This document shows positions 1 to 6,280 of a stretch of 8,593 nt of DNA, in pieces. This DNA is from Methanosarcinaceae archaeon (GTDB lineage Archaea; Halobacteriota; Methanosarcinia; Methanosarcinales; Methanosarcinaceae). Positions within the stretch are counted from its first letter, which is position 1, and each line of letters opens with the position of its first letter. The stretch spans positions 1-8,593 of the forward strand of contig JAUSPM010000033.1 in the NCBI GenBank assembly GCA_030655675.1, in the 5' to 3' direction. Both the position numbers and the translations under genes were made by a program. Below the pieces are notes generated by a model. It was not told the origin of the DNA. It did no database searches and saw nothing but the letters and a program-made list of their open reading frames with translations.

Positions 1-1782
1 AACAATGATACCGATCAAAAGACCTCCGAGTGCCTGTGGACCAAGTACCACACCAACTACAAGGGGTGTTCCGATCGCAAGGATCCCAGGAATAGCCATT
101 GATCTGATCGCGGACTTTGTCACGATGTCAACACACTTGCCATACTCAGGTCTTGTAGTACCTTCCATGATCCCGGGGATTTCCCTGAACTGGCGACGTA
201 CTTCATTAACAACTTCAAATGCTGCAGTACCGACCGCGCGCATTGTAACTGCACTGAACAGGAATGGAAGCAGACCACCAAGGAACAGGCCAACAAGAAC
301 CACAGGGTTGTCAAGACTTAATGAACCGGGTCCAAGGTCAACCTTGTGCCTGTAATCTGCGAATAATGCAAGTGCACCGAGTGCCGCTGAACCAATCGCA
401 TATCCTTTTGTAACAGCCTTTGTGGTATTACCGACTGCATCAAGTTGATCAGTGACCTTTCGTACACTTTCAGGCAGATGAGCCATCTCGGCAATACCGC
501 CTGCATTGTCTGTGATGGGGCCGTATGAATCAAGTGCTACGATCATGCCTGTTGTTGAGAGCATTGCTGCTGCTGCGATCGCAATACCGTAAATACCCAT
601 TGCAGGATCTGTTGCACCACCAACAATGAAGTATGATGCCAATATACCGATGACAATTACTAAAACCGGAAGTGCCGTGCTTTCAAATCCTATTGCAAGA
701 CCGGAAATTACGTTCGTTCCTGCACCTGTTTCAGATGCTTTTGCGATCTCCTTGACCGGACGGAAACTTGTGGATGTGTAGTATTCCGTGAAAACGACCA
801 TGAGGACCATTATTCCGACACCGACAAGTGATGCATAATAGAGCCTGATGTCGCCCATTAACATGTCTGTGATGAAATAGAATGCAACAACACAAAGAAT
901 TGCTGATACTGCTACACCTTTGTATAACGCTCTCATGATCTTGCCATCACTGCCAACCTTTACGAAGAAGATCGATATGATGGATGTGAATATTGCAACT
1001 GCACCGAGTATCATTGGATACAGGACCGCATTTGGATATGCATCGAGTAACATTGAACCAAGCAACATTGATGCGAGGAGTGTTACTACATAGGTTTCAA
1101 ACAAGTCTGCACCCATTCCGGCACAGTCCCCTACATTGTCACCTACGTTATCAGCAATGACGCCAGCATTTCGTGGGTCGTCTTCAGGTATTCCTGCTTC
1201 GATCTTGCCCACAAGATCTGCACCGACATCGGCTGCCTTTGTAAATATTCCGCCGCCAACTCTTGCGAACAGACTGATAAGACTTGCACCGAAACCAAAT
1301 CCGATAACAAGGTCTACATCACCAAAAATGATGTAAAAAACACTTGTGCCCAAAAGAGCAAGACCAACGACCGCAAGACCTGTGACCGCACCTCCCCTAA
1401 AAGCTACGGACATTGCTTTTTGCAATCCTATTGTAGCTGCCTGTGTTGTCCTGACATTTGCCCTGACTGATACATTCATTCCAATGTATCCTGCAAGTGC
1501 AGAACTCACTGCACCCACAATAAATCCGATTGCGAGCACTGCGCCGTCATCACCCAGCAATGCATAGATCATTGCTGCAATAATAACTGCAACCACTGCG
1601 ATTGTTTTATACTGACGATTCAAATATGCCATCGCGCCCTCTTGGATAGCGTTTGATATATACTGCATCTCTTCGTTACCGGTCTCCTCTTTCAAGACAC
1701 TGCGTGCGAAAATTGCAGAGAATATCAAACTTACCAGACCCGCAATGGGTGCGAGATAAATTAAGTTTTCAAAATTCTCCAT
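1..1782 (-). CDS. hppA: Membrane-bound proton-pumping pyrophosphatase, K+-independent type (3' end cut by window edge)
   Basis: Integral membrane enzyme that hydrolyses pyrophosphate and uses the energy to pump ions out of the cytoplasm. I translated 594 codons from the minus strand with no stop; the family is normally somewhat under 700 residues, so only the C-terminal end is missing, past the window edge. Seen directly: the family signature GYIGMNVSVRANVRTTQAA near residue 105, the catalytic pyrophosphate/Mg motif DVGADLVGKIE at 185-195, and the second acidic motif DNVGDNVGDCAG from 211. The segment GNTTKAVTKG has Lys at residue 455 and Thr three positions later, where K+-dependent enzymes have Ala and Gly. 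By family knowledge this marks the K+-independent, H+-pumping subfamily. Many hydrophobic helices are present throughout. The ATG is supported by an AGGAG Shine-Dalgarno site 7 nt upstream. It has its own upstream gap with a TATA-like box, so it is probably transcribed separately from the gene before it. Confidence 0.96.
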   Translation of the reverse strand, partial: MENFENLIYLAPIAGLVSLIFSAIFARSVLKEETGNEEMQYISNAIQEGAMAYLNRQYKTIAVVAVIIAAMIYALLGDDGAVLAIGFIVGAVSSALAGYIGMNVSVRANVRTTQAATIGLQKAMSVAFRGGAVTGLAVVGLALLGTSVFYIIFGDVDLVIGFGFGASLISLFARVGGGIFTKAADVGADLVGKIEAGIPEDDPRNAGVIADNVGDNVGDCAGMGADLFETYVVTLLASMLLGSMLLDAYPNAVLYPMILGAVAIFTSIISIFFVKVGSDGKIMRALYKGVAVSAILCVVAFYFITDMLMGDIRLYYASLVGVGIMVLMVVFTEYYTSTSFRPVKEIAKASETGAGTNVISGLAIGFESTALPVLVIVIGILASYFIVGGATDPAMGIYGIAIAAAAMLSTTGMIVALDSYGPITDNAGGIAEMAHLPESVRKVTDQLDAVGNTTKAVTKGYAIGSAALGALALFADYRHKVDLGPGSLSLDNPVVLVGLFLGGLLPFLFSAVTMRAVGTAAFEVVNEVRRQFREIPGIMEGTTRPEYGKCVDIVTKSAIRSMAIPGILAIGTPLVVGVVLGPQALGGLLIGIIV

Positions 1783-1789
1783 ATTAAAA

Positions 1790-1794
1790 CTCCT
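1790..1794 (-). promoter_or_regulatory. Ribosome binding site of hppA
   Basis: AGGAG on the minus strand, 7 nt before the hppA ATG. It fixes the start of a gene whose end lies outside the window. Confidence 0.75.
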
Positions 1795-1854
1795 ATCGAT
1801 TTTTAAATGTGTTTTGCCAAGTTTGTTTCATAAAATTTGCTTCGTTCATACTTG

Positions 1855-1868
1855 CCATATAATAATTT
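1855..1868 (-). promoter_or_regulatory. Candidate TATA box for hppA
   Basis: The minus strand reads AAATTATTATATGG, an archaeal TATA-like element. It would place transcription start near 1835, giving a leader of about 50 nt before hppA. The whole gap is AT-rich, so other TATA-like boxes are possible; this is an inference from sequence shape and spacing only. Confidence 0.35.
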
Positions 1869-1911
1869 GTAACAATGATTGAATACGGATTATACAATTA
1901 CATAATAATTA

Positions 1912-1927
1912 CAATTGATATCAATTG
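1912..1927. promoter_or_regulatory. 16-bp perfect palindrome upstream of the hppA promoter
   Basis: CAATTGATATCAATTG is identical to its reverse complement. It lies about 45 bp upstream of the candidate hppA TATA box and about 70 bp downstream of the preceding gene's stop. The position fits an operator or activator site for a dimeric regulator. AT-rich DNA produces palindromes readily, so a regulatory role is not proven. Confidence 0.35.
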
Positions 1928-1997
1928 CCACTTTGTGAAGCAGATTGAAATAGGGCACACTCAATATGAATGTGTCGATTAATCAGGTTCTTTACGT

Positions 1998-2471
1998 TCA
2001 CATACCACCCCCAACCTGTGAAAGTTCAAAGCCGATATCATCTGGTACTGAAGCAGTAAATACAAAAGTGCTACATCGTAATTTTCTGGCATTGTGGATT
2101 GCATTTTTCTGCTCATCTGTAAGTTCCTTGCTCTCACTTACAATGCAAAATGACTTCTGATCGCTGTTTTTAACCATAAAATCAAAGTGCTGCGCATACG
2201 TATTCAGAAATTCAATAAGTTCTTTTAACTCATCCCATTTCCTGCACATGTGTGTGCTTTTAGTAGCCGAATTCTCAACATACCAATCCCGACTCATGTA
2301 AGGATATTCAGTATACTGATCACCTAATTCCTCAAATGCCTTGAATATCTTACCAACATCACTTTTTAAACTGATCCAATTCCATTTCTGGCTTGAAAAA
2401 TAGCTTGCTGCAACGATCTCAATGATCGCTGCTTTTTCTTTGTGTCCAAGTTCCATAATTACCATTACCAT
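1998..2471 (-). CDS. Hypothetical protein (157 aa), downstream of the DHPS-like gene
   Basis: I do not recognise this protein. It is a soluble, mixed-charge sequence with no signal peptide or membrane segment. Residues 8-50 look largely helical, followed by an aromatic-rich stretch (YTEYPYMSRDWY near 56-67) and a helix near 80-95 (WDELKELIEFLNTYAQHF). It ends in the unusual tail VGGGM. The first ATG starts 5 bp after the stop of the upstream DHPS-like gene, so the two are almost certainly cotranscribed and possibly translationally coupled. In-frame ATGs follow at codons 3 and 6; none has a strong Shine-Dalgarno site, so the start is uncertain and MELGHKEK (codon 6) is a plausible alternative. 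The tight spacing suggests a shared context with its neighbour, but nothing in the sequence shows a function. Confidence refers to it being a real gene. Confidence 0.72.
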   Translation of the reverse strand: MVMVIMELGHKEKAAIIEIVAASYFSSQKWNWISLKSDVGKIFKAFEELGDQYTEYPYMSRDWYVENSATKSTHMCRKWDELKELIEFLNTYAQHFDFMVKNSDQKSFCIVSESKELTDEQKNAIHNARKLRCSTFVFTASVPDDIGFELSQVGGGM

Positions 2472-2476
2472 TCCAT

Positions 2477-3976
2477 CTAAAATTCGTCATCCTGTGCATA
2501 ACTTCTGTTAAATTGCAATGCCAATTCCGCTTTTTTCAGTTCGCGACCCAAATACCCTGCATGCCCAAGTTCGGATACAAGCCCCATATCAATAAGTGTA
2601 TCCAGCACCTCACCTGCAGTCTCCCCGACAATACATGCCTCTTTATGTCTGGCTATTATCTTGCCACCTGCCCCACCACTCAGATCGGGCGATATCTCGA
2701 TCTTAACACATCCGGCAGGATCCACGCGCCATGAGCCTGCTTCTTTTGCATATATCGCATCAGCAGGAATTGTTGAATCCTTTCGCCTCCGTTTTTCCTT
2801 CAACATCAGAAGATCGATCCCAAGGTCTTTTGGTGAACTACCCCTCTCATTTGCAAGAACCATCATTTCTGATGCGATCTTTAATTCATGTATCGACCCC
2901 CGTGTCTTATTACTGAACTCTGGTGTGAATAAGATGCTTGCACCCACATCAGCCGCAATCCCGCAAAATGCGGCATTGACACCTGCTGAATCCGCATCAA
3001 TGAGTTCTGTGACATTGCCAACCCCAAAAAATAAAGGAATATCAGGGAACTTCTGGTTGAACTCATGATAACGTACGATCGATCCCGCAACCCCATGTCC
3101 TATCGGATCAAGGACCGGGTCGGCGATGATGCGCATGATACCTGTTTCCTGTGCCGCCTTGATATTTTCAATAAGACTCTCAACACCTGCGCCGGTGTCA
3201 GGAATAACAACTGCCACAGCACCTGAATTTGCAACCTTGCGCCCTATTTTGTTAATATTACTGCTGTTTAGACTCAATACAATATCTACGCCAATATCAA
3301 GTGCCCTCTTTAGAAGTTCCGGATCAAGTGTATCGATGCTGATCGGGACAGATGATACTTTGTGCGCGGTCTTTATCGCACGTTCCACATCATCCGGCGT
3401 AGCATTTAGTGATGCACCAAGGTCGATGATGTCTGCGCCTTTTTTGATGAACGATATTATCCTTTCAGACAGAACATGTGTATCAAGCCCTGTAGCATCC
3501 ACAACTTCCGCCATCACTTTCATGCGCGCGCCACCACCCAGTTTCATCTGACCAATCTGCATGAGCGCATTGGCATTGCTCTCGATCTTTTTCACTGTAT
3601 CAAGTGCCATATCCCGCCTTACATTGGTGAGTAGTTCACATGCCGGGATAGTTGTTGAAAAATCCACTTTGCCTGCGAATGACACTATATATTCCAGATC
3701 ATAAGCATGCTTGGGACCAAGATATATCTTGGAGCCAAGTTCTTTTGCAACATTTGAAAAATTCCCTGATGCGAGTCCGGGAACAAAGATCAGATCGTAA
3801 GTATCAGATAGATCACCGGATGCCTGCTGTTCCTGGATCGCAGTCAACAATTTACGAGGAGTGATGAAAGCGGCAACATCAGTGTCTATGACCAAAACAT
3901 CTACTTTTGGTCTTGATCGTACCGCAAGCCGAACTGTCTGTTCTGCGAGATATCCGGTAGCAACTAGAATATTCAT
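2477..3976 (-). CDS. Dihydropteroate synthase-like protein (archaeal DHPS-related family)
   Basis: A 499-residue protein with a DHPS-type TIM barrel in its middle. Residues 1-130 form a separate N-terminal alpha/beta domain beginning MNILVATGYLAEQTVR. The pterin-binding barrel runs from about 150 to 385: MKVMAEVVDATGLD at its start, DIIDLGAS at 182-189, ISIDTLDPELLKRALDIG at 213-230, DPVLDPIG at 286-293 and FGVGNVTELIDADSAG near 317-332. About 100 further residues form a C-terminal extension. This three-part layout matches the archaeal DHPS-related family (TIGR00284, MJ0107-like), widespread in methanogens and suspected to act in methanopterin or folate-type pterin chemistry; its exact reaction is unsettled to my knowledge. 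The reading frame stays open 27 codons upstream to 4057, but the ATG at 3976 starts the conserved sequence and sits about 27 bp from a TATA-like box. An ftsZ terminator upstream argues for its own promoter. Confidence 0.9.
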   Translation of the reverse strand: MNILVATGYLAEQTVRLAVRSRPKVDVLVIDTDVAAFITPRKLLTAIQEQQASGDLSDTYDLIFVPGLASGNFSNVAKELGSKIYLGPKHAYDLEYIVSFAGKVDFSTTIPACELLTNVRRDMALDTVKKIESNANALMQIGQMKLGGGARMKVMAEVVDATGLDTHVLSERIISFIKKGADIIDLGASLNATPDDVERAIKTAHKVSSVPISIDTLDPELLKRALDIGVDIVLSLNSSNINKIGRKVANSGAVAVVIPDTGAGVESLIENIKAAQETGIMRIIADPVLDPIGHGVAGSIVRYHEFNQKFPDIPLFFGVGNVTELIDADSAGVNAAFCGIAADVGASILFTPEFSNKTRGSIHELKIASEMMVLANERGSSPKDLGIDLLMLKEKRRRKDSTIPADAIYAKEAGSWRVDPAGCVKIEISPDLSGGAGGKIIARHKEACIVGETAGEVLDTLIDMGLVSELGHAGYLGRELKKAELALQFNRSYAQDDEF

Positions 3977-3998
3977 GGTTCTAGAAATGAATCTATTG

Positions 3999-4008
3999 TA
4001 AAAATAAA
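3999..4008 (-). promoter_or_regulatory. Candidate TATA box for the DHPS-like gene
   Basis: The minus strand reads TTTATTTTTA, centred about 27 bp before the chosen ATG at 3976. That spacing would give a leaderless or nearly leaderless mRNA, which agrees with the lack of a clear Shine-Dalgarno site. A second AT-rich box at 4012-4020 is an alternative. Confidence 0.35.
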
Positions 4009-4059
4009 TGTCTATAGATATCTGTAGAATTCCCGGTTCACAATTCTTGAAAGTCAAAA

Positions 4060-4116
4060 TTAAAAGAAAAAGTCAGATCCAATTCCAGATACATATATCT
4101 TAGAACTGGACCTGAC
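4060..4116 (-). terminator. Hairpin and T-tract terminator of cdrS-ftsZ2
   Basis: The arms at 4096-4116 and 4072-4091 form a 20-bp stem in the minus-strand RNA, with three G-U wobbles, one bulged A and a 4-nt loop (4092-4095). It is followed by a U-tract (UUUUUCUUUUA). It begins 26 nt after the ftsZ2 stop codon. On the plus strand the same hairpin has no T-tract, so it is oriented for the ftsZ2 transcript. It separates that transcript from the DHPS-like gene. Confidence 0.75.
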
Positions 4117-4141
4117 GTGGTGGTATGATATTTGATCTAGA

Positions 4142-5329
4142 TCACTGGATTATATCAATGATCGATCCGCCATTGCTTCTTACACCGAACGGTTCAACAA
4201 TTGAACCGCGTGACATTTTCATGTTACGGTTTGAGCGACCGTATGTGGCCTGTGCGTGCGGCATTGCCTTTCCAACTAGATTGGCATCAAACTGTGGACC
4301 AAGTACCTGTGCAGACTGGACACCAGTCATGATTGCAAGAACACGGACCTTACCTTCATATTCTTCTTTTATGCGTGCACCCCAAATGACATTTGCATCA
4401 GGTGACAGTTCATACGTAAGAGACTGTGCAATTTCTTCTGCCTCTTTAAGGCTAAGATCAGGCCCACCTGTGATATGTACAAGACTGCCTGTCGCGCCTC
4501 TGTAATCAACATCAAGTAATGGATGATTCAACGCTGTGCGGACAACATCCGTACTTTTATCTTGACCCTTTGCCTCACCTACAAGCATGACTGCGACACC
4601 GCCACATCCCATGATCGACCTCATATCTGCGTAATCGAGGTTGATAAGTGATGGCATAGTGATGGTTTCGGTTATTCCTTTCACGGTTTCGGCTATCAAC
4701 TGGTCCATTACTGAAAATGCCTGCTCGATTGGGAGATTTGGCACATAATCCAGTAACCTGTTATTGTCCAGAACAATTACAGTATCAGCAGCGCGGCGTA
4801 ATTCTTCCAAGCCTTCTTCTGCTTTGAATGTACGTGCTCTCTCAACCCTGAACGGACTGGAGACCATGCCGACTACGATAGCACCCTGTTCTTTCGCGAT
4901 CTCTGCAACAACAGGAGCGACACCAGTTCCGGTACCTCCACCCATGCCTGCAGTTATGAATACAAGGTCACTGTCTTTAAAGACATCTTCAAGTGTACCG
5001 CGTGCAAGCTCAGCAGCTTTTTTACCTATTTCAGGATAGCCACCAGCACCAAGTCCACGAGTGAGTGTTTTTCCCACAAGGATCTTTTTGTCGGCACGTA
5101 TGTGATCAAGATGTTGTTTGTCAGTGTTGATAGCAATTGTATCTGCACCATCAATACCTATATTGTAAAGACGGTTAATTGTATTGTTACCAGCACCACC
5201 ACAGCCTACTATTGTGATCCTTGGAAGACCAAAGCCTTCAAGTCCATCATCAGCTGTGATTGTCTGTCGATACTCTCTCTCTTTCTCTGTGTGTTTTAAT
5301 GCTTCTTGAACTATAGACTGCACATTCAT
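4142..5329 (-). CDS. ftsZ2: Cell division tubulin homologue FtsZ2
   Basis: A cytoplasmic GTPase that polymerises at mid-cell to build the archaeal division ring. The 395 residues include the nucleotide-binding loop VGCGGAGNN at 41-49, the tubulin signature GGGTGTG at 130-136, LDNNRLLDYVPNLP near 187-200, and the T7 catalytic loop NLDYAD at 240-245 with both Asp residues intact, so the GTPase should be active. Several stretches (NNTINRLYNIG, GADTIAINTDKQHL, SPFRVERART, LDVDYRGATGSLVHITGGPDL) match the FtsZ2 rather than the FtsZ1 paralogue as I know them from haloarchaea. A core ending near residue 340 is followed by a variable linker of about 45 residues and a hydrophobic tail GSIIDIIQ, probably the partner-binding peptide. 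The start is supported by GAGAGG just upstream. It lies 48 bp after a CdrS-like regulator gene in the same orientation and is followed by a strong terminator, so the two form one operon. Confidence 0.97.
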   Translation of the reverse strand: MNVQSIVQEALKHTEKEREYRQTITADDGLEGFGLPRITIVGCGGAGNNTINRLYNIGIDGADTIAINTDKQHLDHIRADKKILVGKTLTRGLGAGGYPEIGKKAAELARGTLEDVFKDSDLVFITAGMGGGTGTGVAPVVAEIAKEQGAIVVGMVSSPFRVERARTFKAEEGLEELRRAADTVIVLDNNRLLDYVPNLPIEQAFSVMDQLIAETVKGITETITMPSLINLDYADMRSIMGCGGVAVMLVGEAKGQDKSTDVVRTALNHPLLDVDYRGATGSLVHITGGPDLSLKEAEEIAQSLTYELSPDANVIWGARIKEEYEGKVRVLAIMTGVQSAQVLGPQFDANLVGKAMPHAQATYGRSNRNMKMSRGSIVEPFGVRSNGGSIIDIIQ

Positions 5330-5377
5330 CCCCTCTCTTGGATTTTTGCGTTTTTGTTCTATAAATGTATGTGATCT

Positions 5378-5554
5378 TTATGCGAGAGCTGCTAACATCT
5401 CCGACCTGCGGAAAAGTTTTTCCCCTCTTTGATCTACAAGTTCGCGCACGGCCGTCCTGATTGCTTCGCTTACGGACGGAAATTCACCCTGATTTACCAT
5501 ATAGTCGATCATCTTTAGTTGCTGTTCCGGGAGTCTGATCGTTATACGCTCCAT
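5378..5554 (-). CDS. cdrS: CdrS-like ribbon-helix-helix regulator (58 aa) of the ftsZ2 operon
   Basis: A short DNA-binding protein. The sequence begins MERITIRLPEQQLKMIDYMV, a classic RHH beta strand (alternating Arg3, Thr5, Arg7 facing DNA) and first helix. GEFPSVSEAIRTAVRELVD at 23-41 supplies the turn and second helix, and a short tail ends LFRRSEMLAALA. RHH proteins dimerise and insert the paired strands in the major groove. In haloarchaea an RHH protein of similar size, CdrS, is encoded directly upstream of ftsZ2 and controls cell division genes; the same order and spacing here (48 bp) make this its likely orthologue. The ATG at 5554 has an AAGGA ribosome site 8 nt upstream, and the beta strand begins immediately after it. 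Upstream lies a nine-copy operator-like array (5579-5675) that this protein may bind. The orthology call rests on context plus recalled similarity, not on a search. Confidence 0.9.
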   Translation of the reverse strand: MERITIRLPEQQLKMIDYMVNQGEFPSVSEAIRTAVRELVDQRGEKLFRRSEMLAALA

Positions 5555-5562
5555 TTGATTGG

Positions 5563-5567
5563 TCCTT
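5563..5567 (-). promoter_or_regulatory. Ribosome binding site of cdrS
   Basis: AAGGA on the minus strand with 8 nt to the ATG. It supports translation of the 58-codon gene and lies between the gene and the operator-like array. Confidence 0.6.
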
Positions 5568-5578
5568 TTATTATTTCA

Positions 5579-5675
5579 TGTCAGACAAATGCCAGACGTG
5601 CGCCTGACAAAAGTCGGACAGAGGTCGGACCTATGTCTGCTATTTGTCTGCTGAAAATATGACGCGTGTCTGACA
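5579..5675. repeat. Nine-copy operator-like array, TGTCNGACA with an exact 11-bp period
   Basis: Units start at 5579, 5590, 5601, 5612, 5623, 5634, 5645, 5656 and 5667. The first and last are perfect palindromes (TGTCAGACA, TGTCTGACA); the inner ones keep one or both half sites. The G at unit position 6 is present in all nine, G2 and C4 in eight, and T3, A7 and C8 in seven. A period of 11 is not a multiple of three, so coding does not explain it. The array begins near the predicted transcription start of cdrS-ftsZ2 and fills most of its leader, ending 24 nt before the ATG. Bound protein would sit on one face of the helix, about one site per turn, just downstream of the TATA box, which suits repression. 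The binding protein is not shown by the sequence; the adjacent RHH protein is the natural candidate. Confidence 0.85.
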
Positions 5676-5693
5676 TACTATTTGTACATAGTT

Positions 5694-5702
5694 GTATATA
5701 AG
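5694..5702 (-). promoter_or_regulatory. TATA box of the cdrS-ftsZ2 operon
   Basis: CTTATATAC on the minus strand, about 19 bp upstream of the first operator-like unit. Normal archaeal spacing puts transcription start near 5672, inside that unit, with a leader of roughly 118 nt. No other box nearby fits as well. Confidence 0.6.
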
Positions 5703-5703
5703 G

Positions 5704-5735
5704 TTGTCGAACATTGTGATAGAAAAATTCGACAG
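5704..5735. promoter_or_regulatory. Inverted repeat TGTCGAA/TTCGACA beside the cdrS TATA box
   Basis: TGTCGAA at 5705-5711 and TTCGACA at 5728-5734 are reverse complements separated by 16 bp. They lie directly upstream of the TATA box, where archaeal activators or TFB-influencing factors act. The TGTC/GACA halves resemble those of the downstream array. A further TTCGACA occurs at 6080-6086. Confidence 0.35.
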
Positions 5736-5781
5736 ATGGTTTACAGTCGATTAATTCATGACAATTATCGATAGATAAATT

Positions 5782-5979
5782 GTATTTGTATAGCTGGTGC
5801 AGCGTTGTTGTACAAAGTGTTTAATGAGTGCATGATAAAAACGATTCTACAACCCGCGCATGCGCGGCGTTGCCCTACATACACATCGAATTTTCAATTG
5901 CTTCCAGCACATTCCACCGTTTTCTCGTACACTTTTTGCTAACGATTTAGATCATTCTATTTTGGTATTTGTATAGCTG
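5782..5979. repeat. 15-bp perfect direct repeat (two copies, 183 bp apart)
   Basis: GTATTTGTATAGCTG occurs at 5782-5796 and again at 5965-5979. Each copy is followed, 45 to 52 bp later, by a GC-rich palindrome of the same family (5849-5875 and 6025-6050). The arrangement suggests an old, degraded duplication of about 180 bp. Confidence 0.6.
5849..5875 (+). repeat. GC-rich palindromic repeat, copy A
   Basis: ACAACC followed by a palindrome and GCGTTGCCC. The core CCGCGCATGCGCGG (5854-5867) is a perfect 14-bp palindrome in an otherwise AT-rich region. Its flanks match copy B (ACAACC on the left, GGCG and a C-run on the right). Confidence 0.55.
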
Positions 5980-6024
5980 CGGTAAAAAATCTGCGTAAAT
6001 GAAATTGTTTTATCTAAAACCAAT

Positions 6025-6050
6025 ACAACCGCCGTAGGCGGCGCAATCCC
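6025..6050 (+). repeat. GC-rich palindromic repeat, copy B
   Basis: ACAACC leads into the hairpin CCGCC-GTA-GGCGG (6029-6041) and then CGCAATCCC. Copy C carries nearly the same sequence in inverted orientation, including the ATACAA flank and the GGCGGCGC side. Confidence 0.65.
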
Positions 6051-6061
6051 GCACTACTGCC

Positions 6062-6071
6062 CCTATAAATA
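6062..6071 (+). promoter_or_regulatory. TATA-like box on the plus strand without an obvious gene behind it
   Basis: CCTATAAATA is close to the archaeal TATA consensus. It would start transcription near 6095. No convincing gene follows until 6671, so it may drive a non-coding RNA or a very long leader, or it may be chance. Confidence 0.3.
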
Positions 6072-6210
6072 TGGACTTTTTCGACAGCCTATGGTGAGAT
6101 TGTATTCTCCTAATTAATGCGATTGTGAGTGATTGTTTTCTCTTGGCACATATTTACAATTATATAGTACGAGTTAACACAAATAAAGTAAGTATTATCT
6201 CATTGATGGA

Positions 6211-6238
6211 GGAACGCGCCGCCTACGGCGGATTGTAT
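6211..6238 (-). repeat. GC-rich palindromic repeat, copy C
   Basis: On the plus strand GGAACGCGCCGCC leads into a hairpin with core CCGCC-TAC-GGCGG (6219-6231) and ends in ATTGTAT. Its reverse complement matches copy B with one inserted T. It shares GGAACG[C/T]GCCGCC with copy D, 70 bp away in the same orientation. Confidence 0.65.
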
Positions 6239-6261
6239 CGGTATCAAAAATGTCTAAACAA

Positions 6262-6280
6262 ATACCTATTTTGTAGGTAT
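6262..6280. repeat. Small hairpin next to repeat copy D
   Basis: ATACCTA and TAGGTAT form a 7-bp stem around a TTTTG loop, ending exactly where copy D begins. It could belong to the same folded RNA or mobile repeat unit. Confidence 0.4.

Noticed and set aside
3126..3551. 141-codon plus-strand open frame opposite the DHPS-like gene
   Set aside because: It lies inside the conserved DHPS barrel on the opposite strand and shows no domain of its own.
3977..4057. 27-codon upstream extension of the DHPS-like gene
   Set aside because: The extension has no conserved character, covers the promoter candidate and approaches the ftsZ2 terminator; the ATG at 3976 begins the conserved N-terminal strand.
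5579..5675. CRISPR-like interpretation of the 11-bp array
   Set aside because: The period is far too short, there are no unique spacers and no cas genes; the units are adjoining palindromes as in operators.
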